A DNA stretch of 45,603 nucleotides from Welwitschia mirabilis. Lineage: Eukaryota; Gnetophyta; Gnetopsida; Welwitschiales. The notes beneath the pieces are model-generated. The model searched no databases, had not been told where the DNA came from, and was given only the letters and a program-made list of their open reading frames with translations. Of the stretch, positions 22,921 through 34,110 are shown one piece after another (position 1 is the stretch's first letter; each line of letters opens with the position of its first letter). The translations under genes were made by a program, and so were the position numbers. The stretch spans positions 261,825,114 through 261,870,716 of the forward strand of contig JBOZIK010000001.1 of NCBI GenBank assembly GCA_051453625.1. The letters run 5' to 3'.

Positions 22921-23991
22921 TAACATTTTAACATTTACGGCCATTATTAATCCCTACTTGTAATTTCCTTAAGTCACATTAAAATATTAAAAATAATTTC
23001 TATATATCCTCTTAGGTTCATGCATAAACATAATAAATAGACCCAAGGATGAAATTTGACTATTGAAACTTAAATGTTTAAACTCCTAACTAGACACTAA
23101 ATACTCCTTACTAATAATTATTTAAAAAGAATTTTTCACTTTAATATGTATATAGTCTTAATTGCAAGTACATAATTTATAACAAATCTATACAACACAA
23201 TATATAACTTTTAGTTAGGAGAAAATGTATAATCACTTGTATTCTTTCAGTAAAAGGAAGATAATACATTACAATAATATTCATAATACTTCTTAAATGA
23301 AATTTTATTATAATAACCACATTCACATCAAAATTAGGACATCTATGGTTCTTCAAATAAATGCATGCGACAGGAATAAAAATAACACTCCATCTAAACT
23401 ATAGAGCTTACTCATCCTAAGATCTTCTTCTAAGCGGGTCCTGCACATGTAAGCATGTAGTCAGAACTATAACCTTTATAGTTCCCAATATGGTTCATGG
23501 AAAGGTTTTAGATAAGGGGTTTTCTAAGCTTAAGAAGAGATCCTTAAGAAAATAGAATGACCAATGCTTCATACTAGATACAACAATTTATATACACATT
23601 TTCAAGTCTCAATACTTCAAGAATATACAATGATAAAATGCTCTATCAGAAGGGCGTTAAAATAACCCACTTATTTAGAGGTTCATTCCTAAGGCTAACA
23701 GGAACCCTTCAGATGGGACAAACCTTCTAAAGCTACATGTCATACATAACTAGACAGGTCACAAGCATTACCATGATCACTTAGACAGCTTACTTTCATG
23801 GCCAATGGGAGGCCTTCATGTGGCTCAGTCCTTAAAGCTACATAATTTGGGTTACTTTGGAAGTTTTTAATATAAAATGATTAAAATATTACATGCATAA
23901 ATGAAAAGACTCTTAAGACCAAGAAAGAAAAATCTATAATACATGTACAATATATAAGAAGTAATTAAAACATGCAAGTAATTAATCAAAA

Positions 23992-24112
23992 AATCATAAG
24001 CCATATAAAAAAAGAATTGAAGAATCATAATCCATATAAGAAAGGATTTAAAGAACCAAAAACCATATGAGAAAGGATTCAAAGAAGCAAAAACCATATA
24101 AGAATTAAATGA
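23992..24112. repeat. 31-bp A-rich tandem repeat in left LTR
   Basis: Units start at 23992, 24023, 24054 and 24085; the pattern is aa(t/c)ca(t/a)aa, then ccatataagaaaggattcaaag. A related array stands at 29805-29950 in the right LTR. On the minus strand both give a hydrophobic open frame (23867-24184 and 29667-29999), discussed under findings. Confidence 0.75.
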
Positions 24113-24820
24113 AAACCATAGAAACCATACAAGAATAAAATAAAATAACATAAGAACTATACAAGAAATAAGATGAAAGACCATAACCCATATCCAAATT
24201 AAAATAAAGATTTGATAACTCCCAAATATTCTAAAGCTCGAAGGTTTAAAAGCTTATCCAATCTCCAAGGTTTGATAGCAAAGGCTTCTCAAAAAATAAA
24301 AGTGAAGGGAAAGCAAAAGGAGGGTCTTATTTATAACTAAGGTTTATTGGAATGCAAAGGGTTACAAGAATATGAAGAGAAAACATCATAAAGGAGGGTG
24401 ATTAAGGTGGAAAAAGTTGGTAAAGATTACATAACCACCCTTATTCCATTCCTTGCCAAGACATTGAATGCATTAATATCATAACAATAAATAGTAATAC
24501 CCATCATGCAATTATTACAATAATGAGAAATTTCCAAAAACCATATTTAAGCTATTTTCCAGATATAAGTGGAACAATTACAAAATTTTAACCACAAGAA
24601 TCATAATTAAATCATAAGAATTTTCAACAATGATAATATTATGATTACTACAAAATATAAGGTTTTATTGCATAAAAGTTTCACAATAAAATTACACCAT
24701 TAGAAATTAGAAAATAAATACATGTAATAATTAAACTATCTTAAGGATCTATAATAATAAAATTTATTTTAAATAATATTTTAGGCTAAGTCTCTAAACC
24801 TTGAAAATCTAGACATGACA

Positions 24821-24850
24821 TTTCTTCACCCCTTAAGAGGTTTTGTCCTT
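24821..24850 (-). promoter_or_regulatory. polypurine tract of the minus-strand gypsy element
   Basis: On the minus strand the interior ends caaggacaaaacctcttaag, then gggtgaagaaa, directly before the LTR start tgtcatgtc. This closely resembles the cgaggacgaa...aagggg polypurine tract before the 3' LTR of plant Ty3/gypsy elements, and it fixes the element's strand. Confidence 0.6.
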
Positions 24851-25319
24851 GAAACTAGATTTAGTACCTATTTGAGCTCTTCAAATTACTCTATCTTTGT
24901 GTATTCCTGTAATGGTGTCTTACAACTTATATCTAGTTCCTCTTTAGAGGGATAACTGAATAATTAAAATTTCAAAAATTATAATTGCACTCAAAAGTTA
25001 TTACTTGTAATAGTTAATGTATTGAAAAACTCTTTCTATCTAAGCTCTTCTTTTGTTGGTAGAAATAAAATAATTTCAAAATCTTCATGTTTAACTAGAT
25101 ATTTTGTAAAAATGAGAATGTCAATACCTGCTATATCTTGAACTACAAATAATTAGATCTCTTTATTTGGAGTTAAGTCATAAATAATCCTTATGTCCAT
25201 TGACTTCTTTTTGCCAAAGCAATTTCTAGCATAGTAAGGACTTCCATAATTATTACATCATGTTCTTTAGGAATCTTTAGTTCCATTACCTAAGCAATAG
25301 ATAGTATTTCTCCTATCAT

Positions 25320-26260
25320 CAAGCTTATTCTTATCTTGATTTTACATTGCATTAACCTTGGAGACTTTACCTTTGCTATCATTTTGATTTGAGTTATTAT
25401 TTCTAAAGAATGATTTATTTCCTTCTTGAAATACTTATTTTTCTTGAAAAATTCTTTTTATTTGCCTAAATTCCTTGTCCTTATTTAAAGACTCTTCATT
25501 TATCCTTGCCTTCTATAAAGATTCTATGAGTAACTTTGATTAAAATAATTTTACTTGCCTTTAAATAGTAGGATGTAAACCAGCTACTAATCTTCTGACT
25601 TTTACTTCTTCATTACTTGCTAGTTTAGGAACATATCTCAAAATTTCTATAAATTTATGTTAATACTATGCTATTGTAATAACACCTTATTTTAGATTAT
25701 AGAATTTGTTAGTTTTTGCATTAATGAAAAACTTTAAGATGTATCTGCCTCTAAATTTTTTTTGAAATTCTTTCCATATCAATAGTGTTAGAAATGATGC
25801 TTGAAATTTTTCTACATTCTATCATAATGTTGCTTCTTTAACAAGTTGATGGATTACTAATAATACCTTCTACTCAATTGTAAAATTAAATAATTTTAGT
25901 TTCCTTTAAATGGAAAGTAGCTATGCTTCTACATATATTATGTTGTCAACACCCTTGAAGGTTGGAGGGTTCATTTTCTTAAACTACATCATTATTTTTC
26001 TCAGAGATTCACCATTTTCCCTAATATTATTTTTCACATGAAGTTCATGTACTAGGTTATTAACCACATCTACAAGAGTTGTAACTCTAGTTTGTTGGTT
26101 TACTACCCTTCTTAGAGTCATGATAAATATGTGGAAATCAACTACATACATTACTATCCAAAATTTCCATTTCAAATCTTACAACTTAAGTAGTAGCTAG
26201 GTAAAGTGGAATTGCAATCTATGTTTTAACAATAATTATGTCTAGAAAATTTAGCCAAAT
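25320..26260 (-). pseudogene. gag (capsid) relic of the long-LTR element
   Basis: The minus strand gives an open N-terminal piece (25984-26175, 63 codons) with RRVVNQQTRVTTLVDVVNNL. Next, in shifted frames, come a NEPSNLQG piece (normally NPPTFKG at the start of the capsid domain), then ITIA and KFIEILRYVPKLASNEEVKV followed by RRLVAGLHPTI. The last matches the end of the plant retrotransposon gag domain (Y..KF.EL.R..P.....E..K...F..GL.P.I). A lysine- and asparagine-rich tail follows. No CCHC zinc knuckle is readable. Frame changes and many stops make it inactive. Confidence 0.65.
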
Positions 26261-26320
26261 AGTTATGCCTAATGAGTTCACATAATCGTTAAGCCCAGTG
26301 AGTTTGCAAAATCTATGCTT

Positions 26321-26485
26321 TGATATCAAAATGTAATACCCCAAATTTCATAATTGTAAAACTTCAAAATTACTCTAATACCAAAATATAAAACCCCAAA
26401 TTTTACAATTGCAAAACTTTAAGCTCACTCTAATACCAAAATGTAATAACCCAAATTTTGTAGTTATAAAACTTTAAACTCACTC
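26321..26485 (-). repeat. 55-bp tandem repeat of LTR-end/primer-binding-site type
   Basis: Three exact-length units start at 26321, 26376 and 26431, each opening t(a/g)ata(c/t)caaaat(g/a)taa. A partial fourth unit at 26486 runs into the LTR. On the minus strand each unit holds ttttggtattagag, which resembles the initiator-Met tRNA primer-binding site TGGTATCAGAG, right after an LTR-terminus-like text (gggtattacattttg). Confidence 0.8.
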
Positions 26486-26496
26486 TGATACAAAAA
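26484..26496 (-). promoter_or_regulatory. degenerate primer-binding site of the long-LTR element
   Basis: On the minus strand ttgtatcagag follows the right LTR after a few T. It differs from the plant initiator-Met primer-binding site TGGTATCAGAG by one base. Confidence 0.5.
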
Positions 26497-29400
26497 TATA
26501 ACATTAAAAATTCAACAAGTAAGAACTTCAATTAGCTTTTAAGACTAAATGAAATATTCATTTAAAAAAAAACAACATTTTCTATAGAATCTTCTTAAGC
26601 CAATGCGTAAGCCCTAAATTTATAATTATTTTTATAATACCATCTAGAAACTTCAAATAATATCATTATTCTAGTTAAATATTTCAATATTTAAATATAC
26701 TTTCATACATTTGAATAATGCTTAAAGATGAAGATCATCTAATATAAGGTTTTAATTTTCTTTTAAAATATATGTCTAACATGCATATGTATAAGTCCAT
26801 AAATTATTATAAAACCTATAAGAGCTACGACTAATAAGTTGATAAGAAGATATGGAATTAACCTATATTAACTATAATACCAAATATTGTAATTACATTT
26901 GATATTAATGAAGGTTTAAATATTCTCACAAGATGGTATGACATCAACTACATAAATTTTAGTCATAATACTTAAGAACTAAGAAATTGATAGCTAAGAG
27001 GCTAAGTGCAAATCATATAGTATTCTAGCTTTTATTTATAAAATTTATATTTTCATTTCCACTTGGACATGAACTCAAAACCTTATATCTTTCTAATTAT
27101 TTGATAATCAAAATGCCATGGCTCTTTATCTATGATTCATTCTTAGTGTCTTTTTGGCATAAGATCAAGAGACATATGTAGGAAAAGAGTTGAGAGGCAT
27201 CGATAAGAACTACAATACTATGCAAAAAGCAAGAGAAGATAAGTTCACTATTATTCAATGGTGAATAGACATCTATGATGGTAAGCGGAAAAAAGTAGGA
27301 GGAGATATAAGCAAACAGAATGTAAAGATTTCATGATGAATGAATAAATGTTTAATTTGAAAGTGGCTACAATAGATAAGGCAGAAGATGCCTGTGTCTA
27401 AAACACATAGAGTTCACTAAGGAATAGCAATAGTTGGCTAAAAGATTAGGCAACAGCAAGAAACACACATAGGAGTTATTGATTAATGCAACAGAGGAGT
27501 GAACAGATGGATAAGAGAGGGTGTCAAATATACATCAATGAAAAAGAGGACTGCTTCATGCAAAAAGATGATGGCAAAGGAGCGATGCATTGATCAGGTA
27601 GAAAACACATTTCAAGAAGATAGAAAAGCACAAGTAACATGTGGGTGGGAGAAAAAAGACTAATGGGCAAAAATGAAAACAAATTTATCTGCTCCAGTGA
27701 AAATGTTTTTTTTTAACTTTTATTTTTTTAATTTTTTATTTTTAAATACTATTGAGTGTTTCTCTAGTGATTAAGTTTTCTTATTCTCGTTTTGAATATT
27801 GTAAATAAGGGAAGTGCATTAAGGGATAAAGAGAGATACATAATTACACAATAGATATTTGATAAAAAGAAAAATATGGGAAAATCAAGCAGAGACATAA
27901 AATGATAACATTTTACATTCATTACCTTTATGTTTATTAGGTTTTCAGGAGTGCTTAAGAGGAGTTCTCATTACCATATCCTTGTTATTTAATTTAATGT
28001 TATAGACAATTACCTCTCCACTCAAATTTTTCCATGAAGATCAAGTGTTCTCTTACTATTTTGTGAAAGATAAAAAAGTATTCACTGGTAAAGATAGAAT
28101 GGAATGACTAAAATCCAGAGGCAGAAAGACTCAATCCACGGTGGCTTATTTGGCCCTTTCATCAAATCTGCGGAGACTAATTTATTCTATGAACTTGTTA
28201 TGAGTTCTTATCTATGCAGGTTGGTTTTATGTAGCAGCATAATTAAATTCTAGAATAGGGCTTCAAATTTAATATATGATTATAAGGAAAATTTGAACAT
28301 GTTCTTTAATACAAAGTATGTTAGTAATTATATTGAGGTGTTTCCTCTGTAAAATGTGTGATGAGACCATCTTAGTGATGAGGGATCTTACATGTTAATT
28401 TAAATACGAGGGTTCAATTACAACTTATGGTATTTTAATTTAAGTGATGTCCACATTTATAACATAAATTGAGAGGTTAAATATATGATTAATGGATTCT
28501 TTTTCAATATTTGTGTAATGACATAATGGTTAAGTAGGAAGCAGGATATGTGAGGGGTTATGGATTTGATTCCTGAAACTAACATTTTACCATTTAGAGC
28601 CATTATTAATCCCTACTTATAATTTCCTCAAGTCACATTAAAATATTAAAAATAATTTCTCTATTAAAATCCTCTTTAGGTTTATGCATAAACATAATAA
28701 ATAGACCCAAGGATGAAATTCTATCTTGAAACTTAAATGTTTAAANNNNNNNNNNNNNNNNNNNNNNNNNNNNNNNNNNNNNNNNNNNNNNNNNNNNNNN
28801 NNNNNNNNNNNNNNNNNNNNNNNNNNNNNNNNNNNNNNNNNNNNNCTAAAATCCTCTTTAGGTTTATGCATAAACATAATAAATAGACTCAAGGATGAAA
28901 TTCTATCTTGAAACTTAAATGTTTAAACTCCTAACTAGACACTAAATCATCCTTACTAATAATTGTTTAAAAAGAGTTTTTCACTTTAATATGTATATAT
29001 CTTAATTTCAAGTATACAATCTATAATAAATCTATACAACATAATATATAGCTTTTGATTATAAGAAAATATATAATCACTTGTATTCTTTTAGTAAAAG
29101 GAAGATAATACATTGGAATAATATCCATAATACTTCTTAAATTAAATCTTATTACAATAACCACATTCACATCACAATTAGGACATCTATGGTCCTTTAA
29201 ATAAATGCATGCAATAAGTATGAAAATAACACTCCATTTGAACTGTAGAGCTTACTCATCCTAACATCTTCTTCTAAGTGGGTCCTACACATGAAAGCAA
29301 GGCATGAGAACTAGAACCTTCACAATTCCTAGTATGTTCAATGACAAGGTTTTAGATAATGGATTTTCCAATCTTAAGAAGGAATCCTTAAGAAAATCAA

Positions 29401-30638
29401 ATGACCAATGCCTCATATCAGATACAACAATCTAGATACACATTCTCAAGTCTCAATACTACAAAAATGTATAATGATAAAATGCTCTATTAGAAGGGTG
29501 TTAAAAATAGCCATTTATCGAGAGGTTCATTCCTATGGCCAATAGGAGCCCTTATCATGCATAACTAGATGGGTCACAAACATCTCCTTGATCACTCTGA
29601 CAGCTTACTCCCATGGCCAATGGGAGCTCTTTGGGTGGCCTAACCCCTGAAGACACATAGTTCGAATTACTTAGAAATTTTTAGATGTAGAATGATCAAG
29701 ATATTACATGCATAAAAGAAAAAACTCTTAAGATCAAGTAAGAAAAATGTATAATACATGTAAAATATGCAAGAATTAATTAAACCATGTAAGTAATCCA
29801 TTGAAGAAACATAAACCATATAAGAAAGGAGTCGATGAACCATAAGCCATAAAAGAAAGGATTCAAAGAACCAAAAACCATATGAAAAAGGATTTAAAAA
29901 ACTAAAAACCATACAAGAATGAAATAAAAACCATAGAAACCATATAAGAATAAAATGAAAGAATACAAAAAGCATACAAGAAATAAGATAAAATATCATA
30001 AAGCATACCTAAATTAAAATGAAGATTTAAGAACTCCCAAAGATTCTAAGACTTGAAGGTTTAAAGGCTTATCCAAGTTCTAATATTTGTTAGTAAAGAC
30101 TTCTCCAAAAATGAAAGTGAGGGGAAGGGGAAAGGAGGGTCTTATTTATACCTGATGTTTGGTGAAATGCAAAGGGTTATAAGAATATGAAAATAAAACA
30201 TCATAAAGAAGGGTTGTCAAGGTGGCAAAATTTGATAAAGATTTCATAATCACCCTTATTCCATTCCTTTCTAGGCCACTAGGTGGATTAATATCATAAC
30301 AATAAATAGATATGCCCATCATAAAATTATTACAATAATGAGAAATTTCAAAAAAAAATCATATTTAAACTATTTTCTGGATATAAGTGCAACAGTTACA
30401 AAATTTCAACCACAAGAATCATAATTAAATCATAAGAATTTTCGATAAGGGCTATATTATGACTACTATAAAATATGATGTATTATTGCATAAAATTTTC
30501 ATAATAAGATTACACCACTAAAAATTAGAAAATAAATACATGTAATAATTAAACTAGCTTAAGGATCTATAATAACAAAATTTATTTTAATTAAAATTTT
30601 AAGCTAAGTCTCTGAATCTTGAAATTTTGGACATGATA
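26497..30638 (-). repeat. long LTR, right copy (5' LTR of the element)
   Basis: 4142 bp as assembled, including 100 N and an 81-bp false repeat; without these it is about 3.96 kb, close to the left copy. It carries an extra block of about 60 bp near 26880-26945 that the left copy lacks, and the same tRNA-like heads and A-rich array. Confidence 0.8.
28665..28927. other. assembly gap with duplicated edges
   Basis: 81 bp before the gap (28665-28745) are repeated right after it (28847-28927) with a single mismatch (gacccaagg against gactcaagg). The left LTR has this text once (around 23010-23087). The repeat is therefore most likely an unmerged contig overlap rather than biology. Confidence 0.85.
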
Positions 30639-30639
30639 A

Positions 30640-31223
30640 TGTTATAAACTCAAGAGTTCTTAACTGGTTGCCTCCTATACTTTTATATTTAGATACTATG
30701 CATATATAAATATATTTGTGCTTAATATCTATTATTGTTGATTTGAATATTGAATTCTTGCATTATTATTTGCATTCTTTCATGCTTAGGATTACCATAT
30801 GTGACTGATATAGATCACCTTCATCTATCTTATGCTCATGTGTATTGGTGATAATTAAAATGAGGTCTAAGATAGAATTACAAGTGATCTAAACTCCACT
30901 GAATGAGAATTACAGAGGCATGATTGCTTAGCTACTTGTGCAACCAACCACTTAACTACAACCTACACACTTCTTTTATGTACTCCTAAGTGAGATTTCT
31001 AATTAAACTTAAGATTGGTTATGGTAGGAGTGACACGAGGTATCTTCACATAGTTCACTTGACATGAATCCTGTGGGTAACTAAGAGGTAAGTTTCTCAG
31101 TCATAACCTAAATTAATCCACTACAATATTTTATATTATTATATAAATTAATGTGATATAATGTAATATAGTTAATTTAAAAAATTATGTTTTTAGATCT
31201 AACCCATAAACAAGGTCGTGACA
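30640..31223 (+). repeat. possible 5' LTR of the gypsy chromovirus
   Basis: The stretch begins tgttataaactc right after the long-LTR element and ends aaggtcgtgaca, which resembles the 3' end of plant gypsy LTRs. RT text starts only 70 bp later, so gag and protease would be deleted. I could not align it convincingly with the 3' LTR at 34111, apart from the first bases. Confidence 0.25.
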
Positions 31224-31291
31224 GAATGTCACCACTTAAGGAGATTGAGTTTTTCATTGTATTAATCCCAGGAACCTAATAAATTTTTAAG

Positions 31292-31800
31292 GTATCATAT
31301 AAAATGTCTCCTATAGAAATGAAACAATTAAAAAATTATCTCAAATAACTCTTACAAAAAGGTTTCATTCATCTTAGTGTATCACCATGGAAATCATCTA
31401 TATTATTTATAATGAAGAATGATGAAACACTAAGATTATGCATGAACTATAAAGAGCTAAATAAAGTTATAATTAAAAATAATTTTTTACTACTAAGAAT
31501 AGATGACTTTTTTGATCATTTCAGGGAAGCTAAGGTATTTTCAAAATTTGATGTAAAATCTAGATATCATCAAGTTTGAATTAAAAAAGAAGATATTCAT
31601 AAAATGGAATTTAGAAACTGCTATGGTATTATGAGTTTACTGTTATGTCTTTTCTTTTAAAGAATTCCTCTAAAATATTTATGAGTCTTATGAATTATAT
31701 CTATCAATCACATCTTGATTTCTTTATAATAATATTCATTCATAATATTTGCATTTATTTTAAGACTTATAAAAAGCATCAGAAACATTAATAATAGTAT
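31292..31800 (+). pseudogene. reverse transcriptase domain relic (Ty3/gypsy)
   Basis: One frame is readable for about 110 codons from 31292: YKMSPIEMKQLKNYL, LLQKGFIHLSVSPWKSS, LRLCMNYKELNKVIIKNN, IDDFFDHFREAKVFSKFDVK, YHQV, then a stop where R stands in live elements. The first catalytic Asp (FDV) is kept. The F/Y-x-D-D box is FIHN (31735-31746), so both catalytic Asp residues are lost. Text resumes in a shifted frame before it (SKIFMSLMNYIYQSHLDFF). Confidence 0.85.
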
Positions 31801-32089
31801 TACAAACTTTACAAAATTAGCAATTATATGCTAGCATTAAAAAGTTATCTTTTTAGAAGATATCCATTCAATTTCCAGGTTATGTAATTTCTAAGAAAGA
31901 CATATCAGTGGATTAAGATAAAGTTATAGAAATCATGGAATAGTCAATACCTATAAATATTACTAAGGTTAAAAACTTTCTTGTTATTGTCGTGTACTAT
32001 TATTGACTCATCTTTAACTTCTCTACGATAGATTCTTTATTAATAAGTCTTTAAATTAAAAAAATCTTTCAATGGATAAAAAGTATTAG

Positions 32090-32510
32090 TAGTCATTTGA
32101 TCATCTTAAAGAATGCTTAATTAGTGCTCATGTCTTAGTAATACTAAATGATTGGAAGACCTTTTTAGATTATACCAATGCATTTAGAGAAGGTCCTAAA
32201 GTAGTTCTTGAACATGATAAAAGAATAATAGCTTATAGATTAGAACAACTTAAAATTCATAAGAAAATTATCTTATTCATGATATGGAATTAGCTGTAAT
32301 AATTTTTGCTTTAAACTTGTAAAACATTATCTATATGGTATACAATTTTAAGTTTAGATAGATCAGAAGAGCCTAAATTATACTATTATCCAACCAAACT
32401 TAAACCTTATGCAAAAAGATAATGAAATTTCTATGTGATTTTGATTTAGAGATTTTATACCATAAACACAAGGGAAATAAGGTTGCATATGCTCTAAGTA
32501 GATGATGTTA
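32090..32510 (+). pseudogene. RNase H domain relic (Ty3/gypsy)
   Basis: Readable text: FDHLKECLISAHVLVILNDW, then TFLDYTNAFREGPKVVLEHD, then KRIIAYRLEQLKIHKK. The catalytic Asp of the usual YTDAS motif is Asn here (codon 32177-32179). The domain closes with YHKHKGNKVAYALSR and a stop, the usual end of gypsy RNase H before the integrase. Confidence 0.8.
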
Positions 32511-32689
32511 TCTTAAAGTGATCAAGAAAATTCAAAGCCAAATTCTTACAGTTATGTTAGAGGGACAAGAAAAAAATGAGAATTACCAAAAATTAAAGGA
32601 CCAATTAGACAAATCAGTAGATTTAGAGCAGTTTGGTATTAGTTCAAATGGTATTATCAAATTTAAAGGCATTTTTTGGTTCTAAATAT

Positions 32690-33890
32690 AGATGTAACTA
32701 AACATAAGCCAATATTTAAATTTCATAATCCACCTATAATAGGTCATCCTTGAGGAAACAGAAATTTTAGTGACTAAAGATGAAAATGAATATAGTAGAA
32801 TTTGTATCAAGATGTTTTAATTATTAACAAGTTAAAGAGGAACATAGAAATCTAGGAGGATTACTTTATCTTCATGATATTCTAGAATATAAATGGGATG
32901 TGATNNNNNNNNNNNNNNNNNNNNNNNNNNNNNNNNNNNNNNNNNNNNNNNNNNNNNNNNNNNNNNNNNNNNNNNNNNNNNNNNNNNNNNNNNNNNNNNN
33001 NNNNTCTATGGAATTTATTGTAGAACTTCCAAAAGATCAAAGAGGTAGTAACTATATTTATAATAATTGATAGAGTAACTAAGTCAACACATTTCATTCT
33101 AGTAGATTCTACTTATGATGCTAAGAATATAGCTAAAGGATATGTTCAAAATTTTTTTCATTTGCATGGTGTGTGTTTAGTAGTTATCTCTAATAAAGAT
33201 TGAAAATTTACTTCTAAGTTTTTGCAAGAATTACAAATAGGTTTAGAAACCAAGTCAAATATGAGCGCTATATTTCATCCTCAAACAGATGGTCAGGTAG
33301 AAAAACTTAATTAAAATTTAAAATATATTCTTAGAACATGTATTTTAGATAAGCCCAAGAGTTAGAAAGAGCACCTATCGTTGGTAGTATTAACATATAA
33401 TAATAGTTATTAGATTTTAATTCAAATGGCTCCATTTGAAGTCTTATGTAGTAGAAAATTTAGAGCATGCTCCCCATGGATACAATTTAAAGAAAGATTA
33501 ATTATAGGATAAAAAATATTACAAGAAATAAAGAGTAAAATAAGGATCGTTAAGGATAAACTAAAAGAATTAGCAAATAGACAAATAATGTATGAAGAAC
33601 ATCGAAGAAGTGATCTTGAATTCAAACTAGATGATCATGTATTTCTTAAAGTATCACTAATTAAATCAGTAATGAAAGGAGTTAAGAGCTTAAAATTAAC
33701 TCTTCAATTTATTAGATCATTTAAAATATTAAAAAGCATTATATTTGTTACATATAAAATTGTTTTAAGACCTCAGTTATTTCATATGCATGATGTTATT
33801 CATGTAAGTATGTTAAATAAAGTACATTGTAGATCCTTGTCATGTGTTAGATCAGTTTCATAGTTAGGTGAAACCAAGTTATTCAACTAT
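32690..33890 (+). pseudogene. integrase relic (Ty3/gypsy), interrupted by a gap
   Basis: A worn zinc-binding part (GHP, then NLYQD) lies before the 100-N gap. After it come SMEFIVELPKDQRG, NMSAIFHPQTDGQVEK-type text (33260-33305), MAPFEVLCSRKFRACSP (33426-33476) and the open 91-codon frame 33588-33863 with LEFKLDDHVFLKVS and HDVIHVSMLNKV. The first catalytic Asp is Glu (33011-33013) and the second is Asn (33192-33194); the Glu in DGQVEK is kept. Many stops are present. Confidence 0.8.
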
Positions 33891-33933
33891 AGAGAACTTT
33901 AAAGTAGTACTGGACTAATGAACTATCAATATA

Positions 33934-34059
33934 CAAAATAGGGAGATCCATCAAGTAAGGACAAAATGGATTAATCATAATATTGATGAAGCTACTTCAG
34001 AGCTAGAGGAAATAATGAAAAATCAATACCCAAATCTTTTTGAATCTCATGATATGTAG
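33934..34059 (+). pseudogene. chromodomain relic
   Basis: 41 open codons read QNREIHQVRTKWINHNIDEA, then TSELEEIMKNQYPNLFE, and end in tag. This matches the chromodomain tail of plant chromoviruses (R.K.I..VKV.W..H...EATWE.E..M...YP.LF). One aromatic-cage position (W in ATWE) is Ser. Confidence 0.7.
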
Positions 34060-34095
34060 TTAGATATTTTTAAACTCTTATGTATCTTGATTCCC

Positions 34096-34110
34096 AAGAG
34101 TGGGGAAGGA
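34096..34110 (+). promoter_or_regulatory. polypurine tract of the chromovirus
   Basis: aagagtggggaagga directly precedes tgtcataccc, the start of the 3' LTR. It would have primed plus-strand DNA synthesis. Confidence 0.8.

Larger units (their letters stand above)
20926..24820 (-). repeat. long LTR, left copy (3' LTR of the element)
   Basis: 3895 bp, from tgtaatgtcc to agacatgaca. It matches the right copy throughout in the same order. Three tRNA-like heads and a 31-bp tandem repeat lie within it and recur in the right copy, so they were present before the element inserted. Confidence 0.8.
20926..30638 (-). mobile_element. gag-only LTR retrotransposon with ~3.9-kb LTRs
   Basis: Two direct repeats (20926-24820 and 26497-30638) flank a 1676-bp interior. 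Read on the minus strand, the order is 5' LTR (right copy), primer-binding-site-like ttgtatcagag, gag relic, polypurine tract, 3' LTR (left copy). The LTR termini are complementary: tgtaatgtccaaaattcaag at the left and cttgaaattttggaca near the right. By eye the LTRs share about 85-90% of bases, so the insertion is old. No protease, RT or integrase is present. No 5-bp target duplication is visible (ctcgg on the left, atgtt on the right). A non-autonomous gag-carrying (TR-GAG-like) element, or one that lost pol, are both possible. Confidence 0.7.
31244..34110 (+). mobile_element. Ty3/gypsy chromovirus pol relic
   Basis: RT, RNase H, integrase and a C-terminal chromodomain follow in the Ty3/gypsy order, then the polypurine tract and the 3' LTR. 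The wording of the integrase tail (VFLKVSLIKSVMKGVKSLKL in the 91-codon open frame 33588-33863) and the chromodomain fit the Tekay/Del-type chromovirus branch. Gag and protease are absent. 100 N at 32905-33004 fall in the integrase. Stops, frameshifts and lost catalytic residues show that it is long dead. Confidence 0.85.

Noticed and set aside
20921-30643. 5-bp target-site duplication around the long-LTR element
   Set aside because: The flanks ctcgg and atgtt do not match; either old decay or recombination.
31244-34110. Endogenous pararetrovirus (caulimovirid) instead of a retrotransposon
   Set aside because: Integrase and chromodomain are present and an LTR with polypurine tract follows, so it is Ty3/gypsy.
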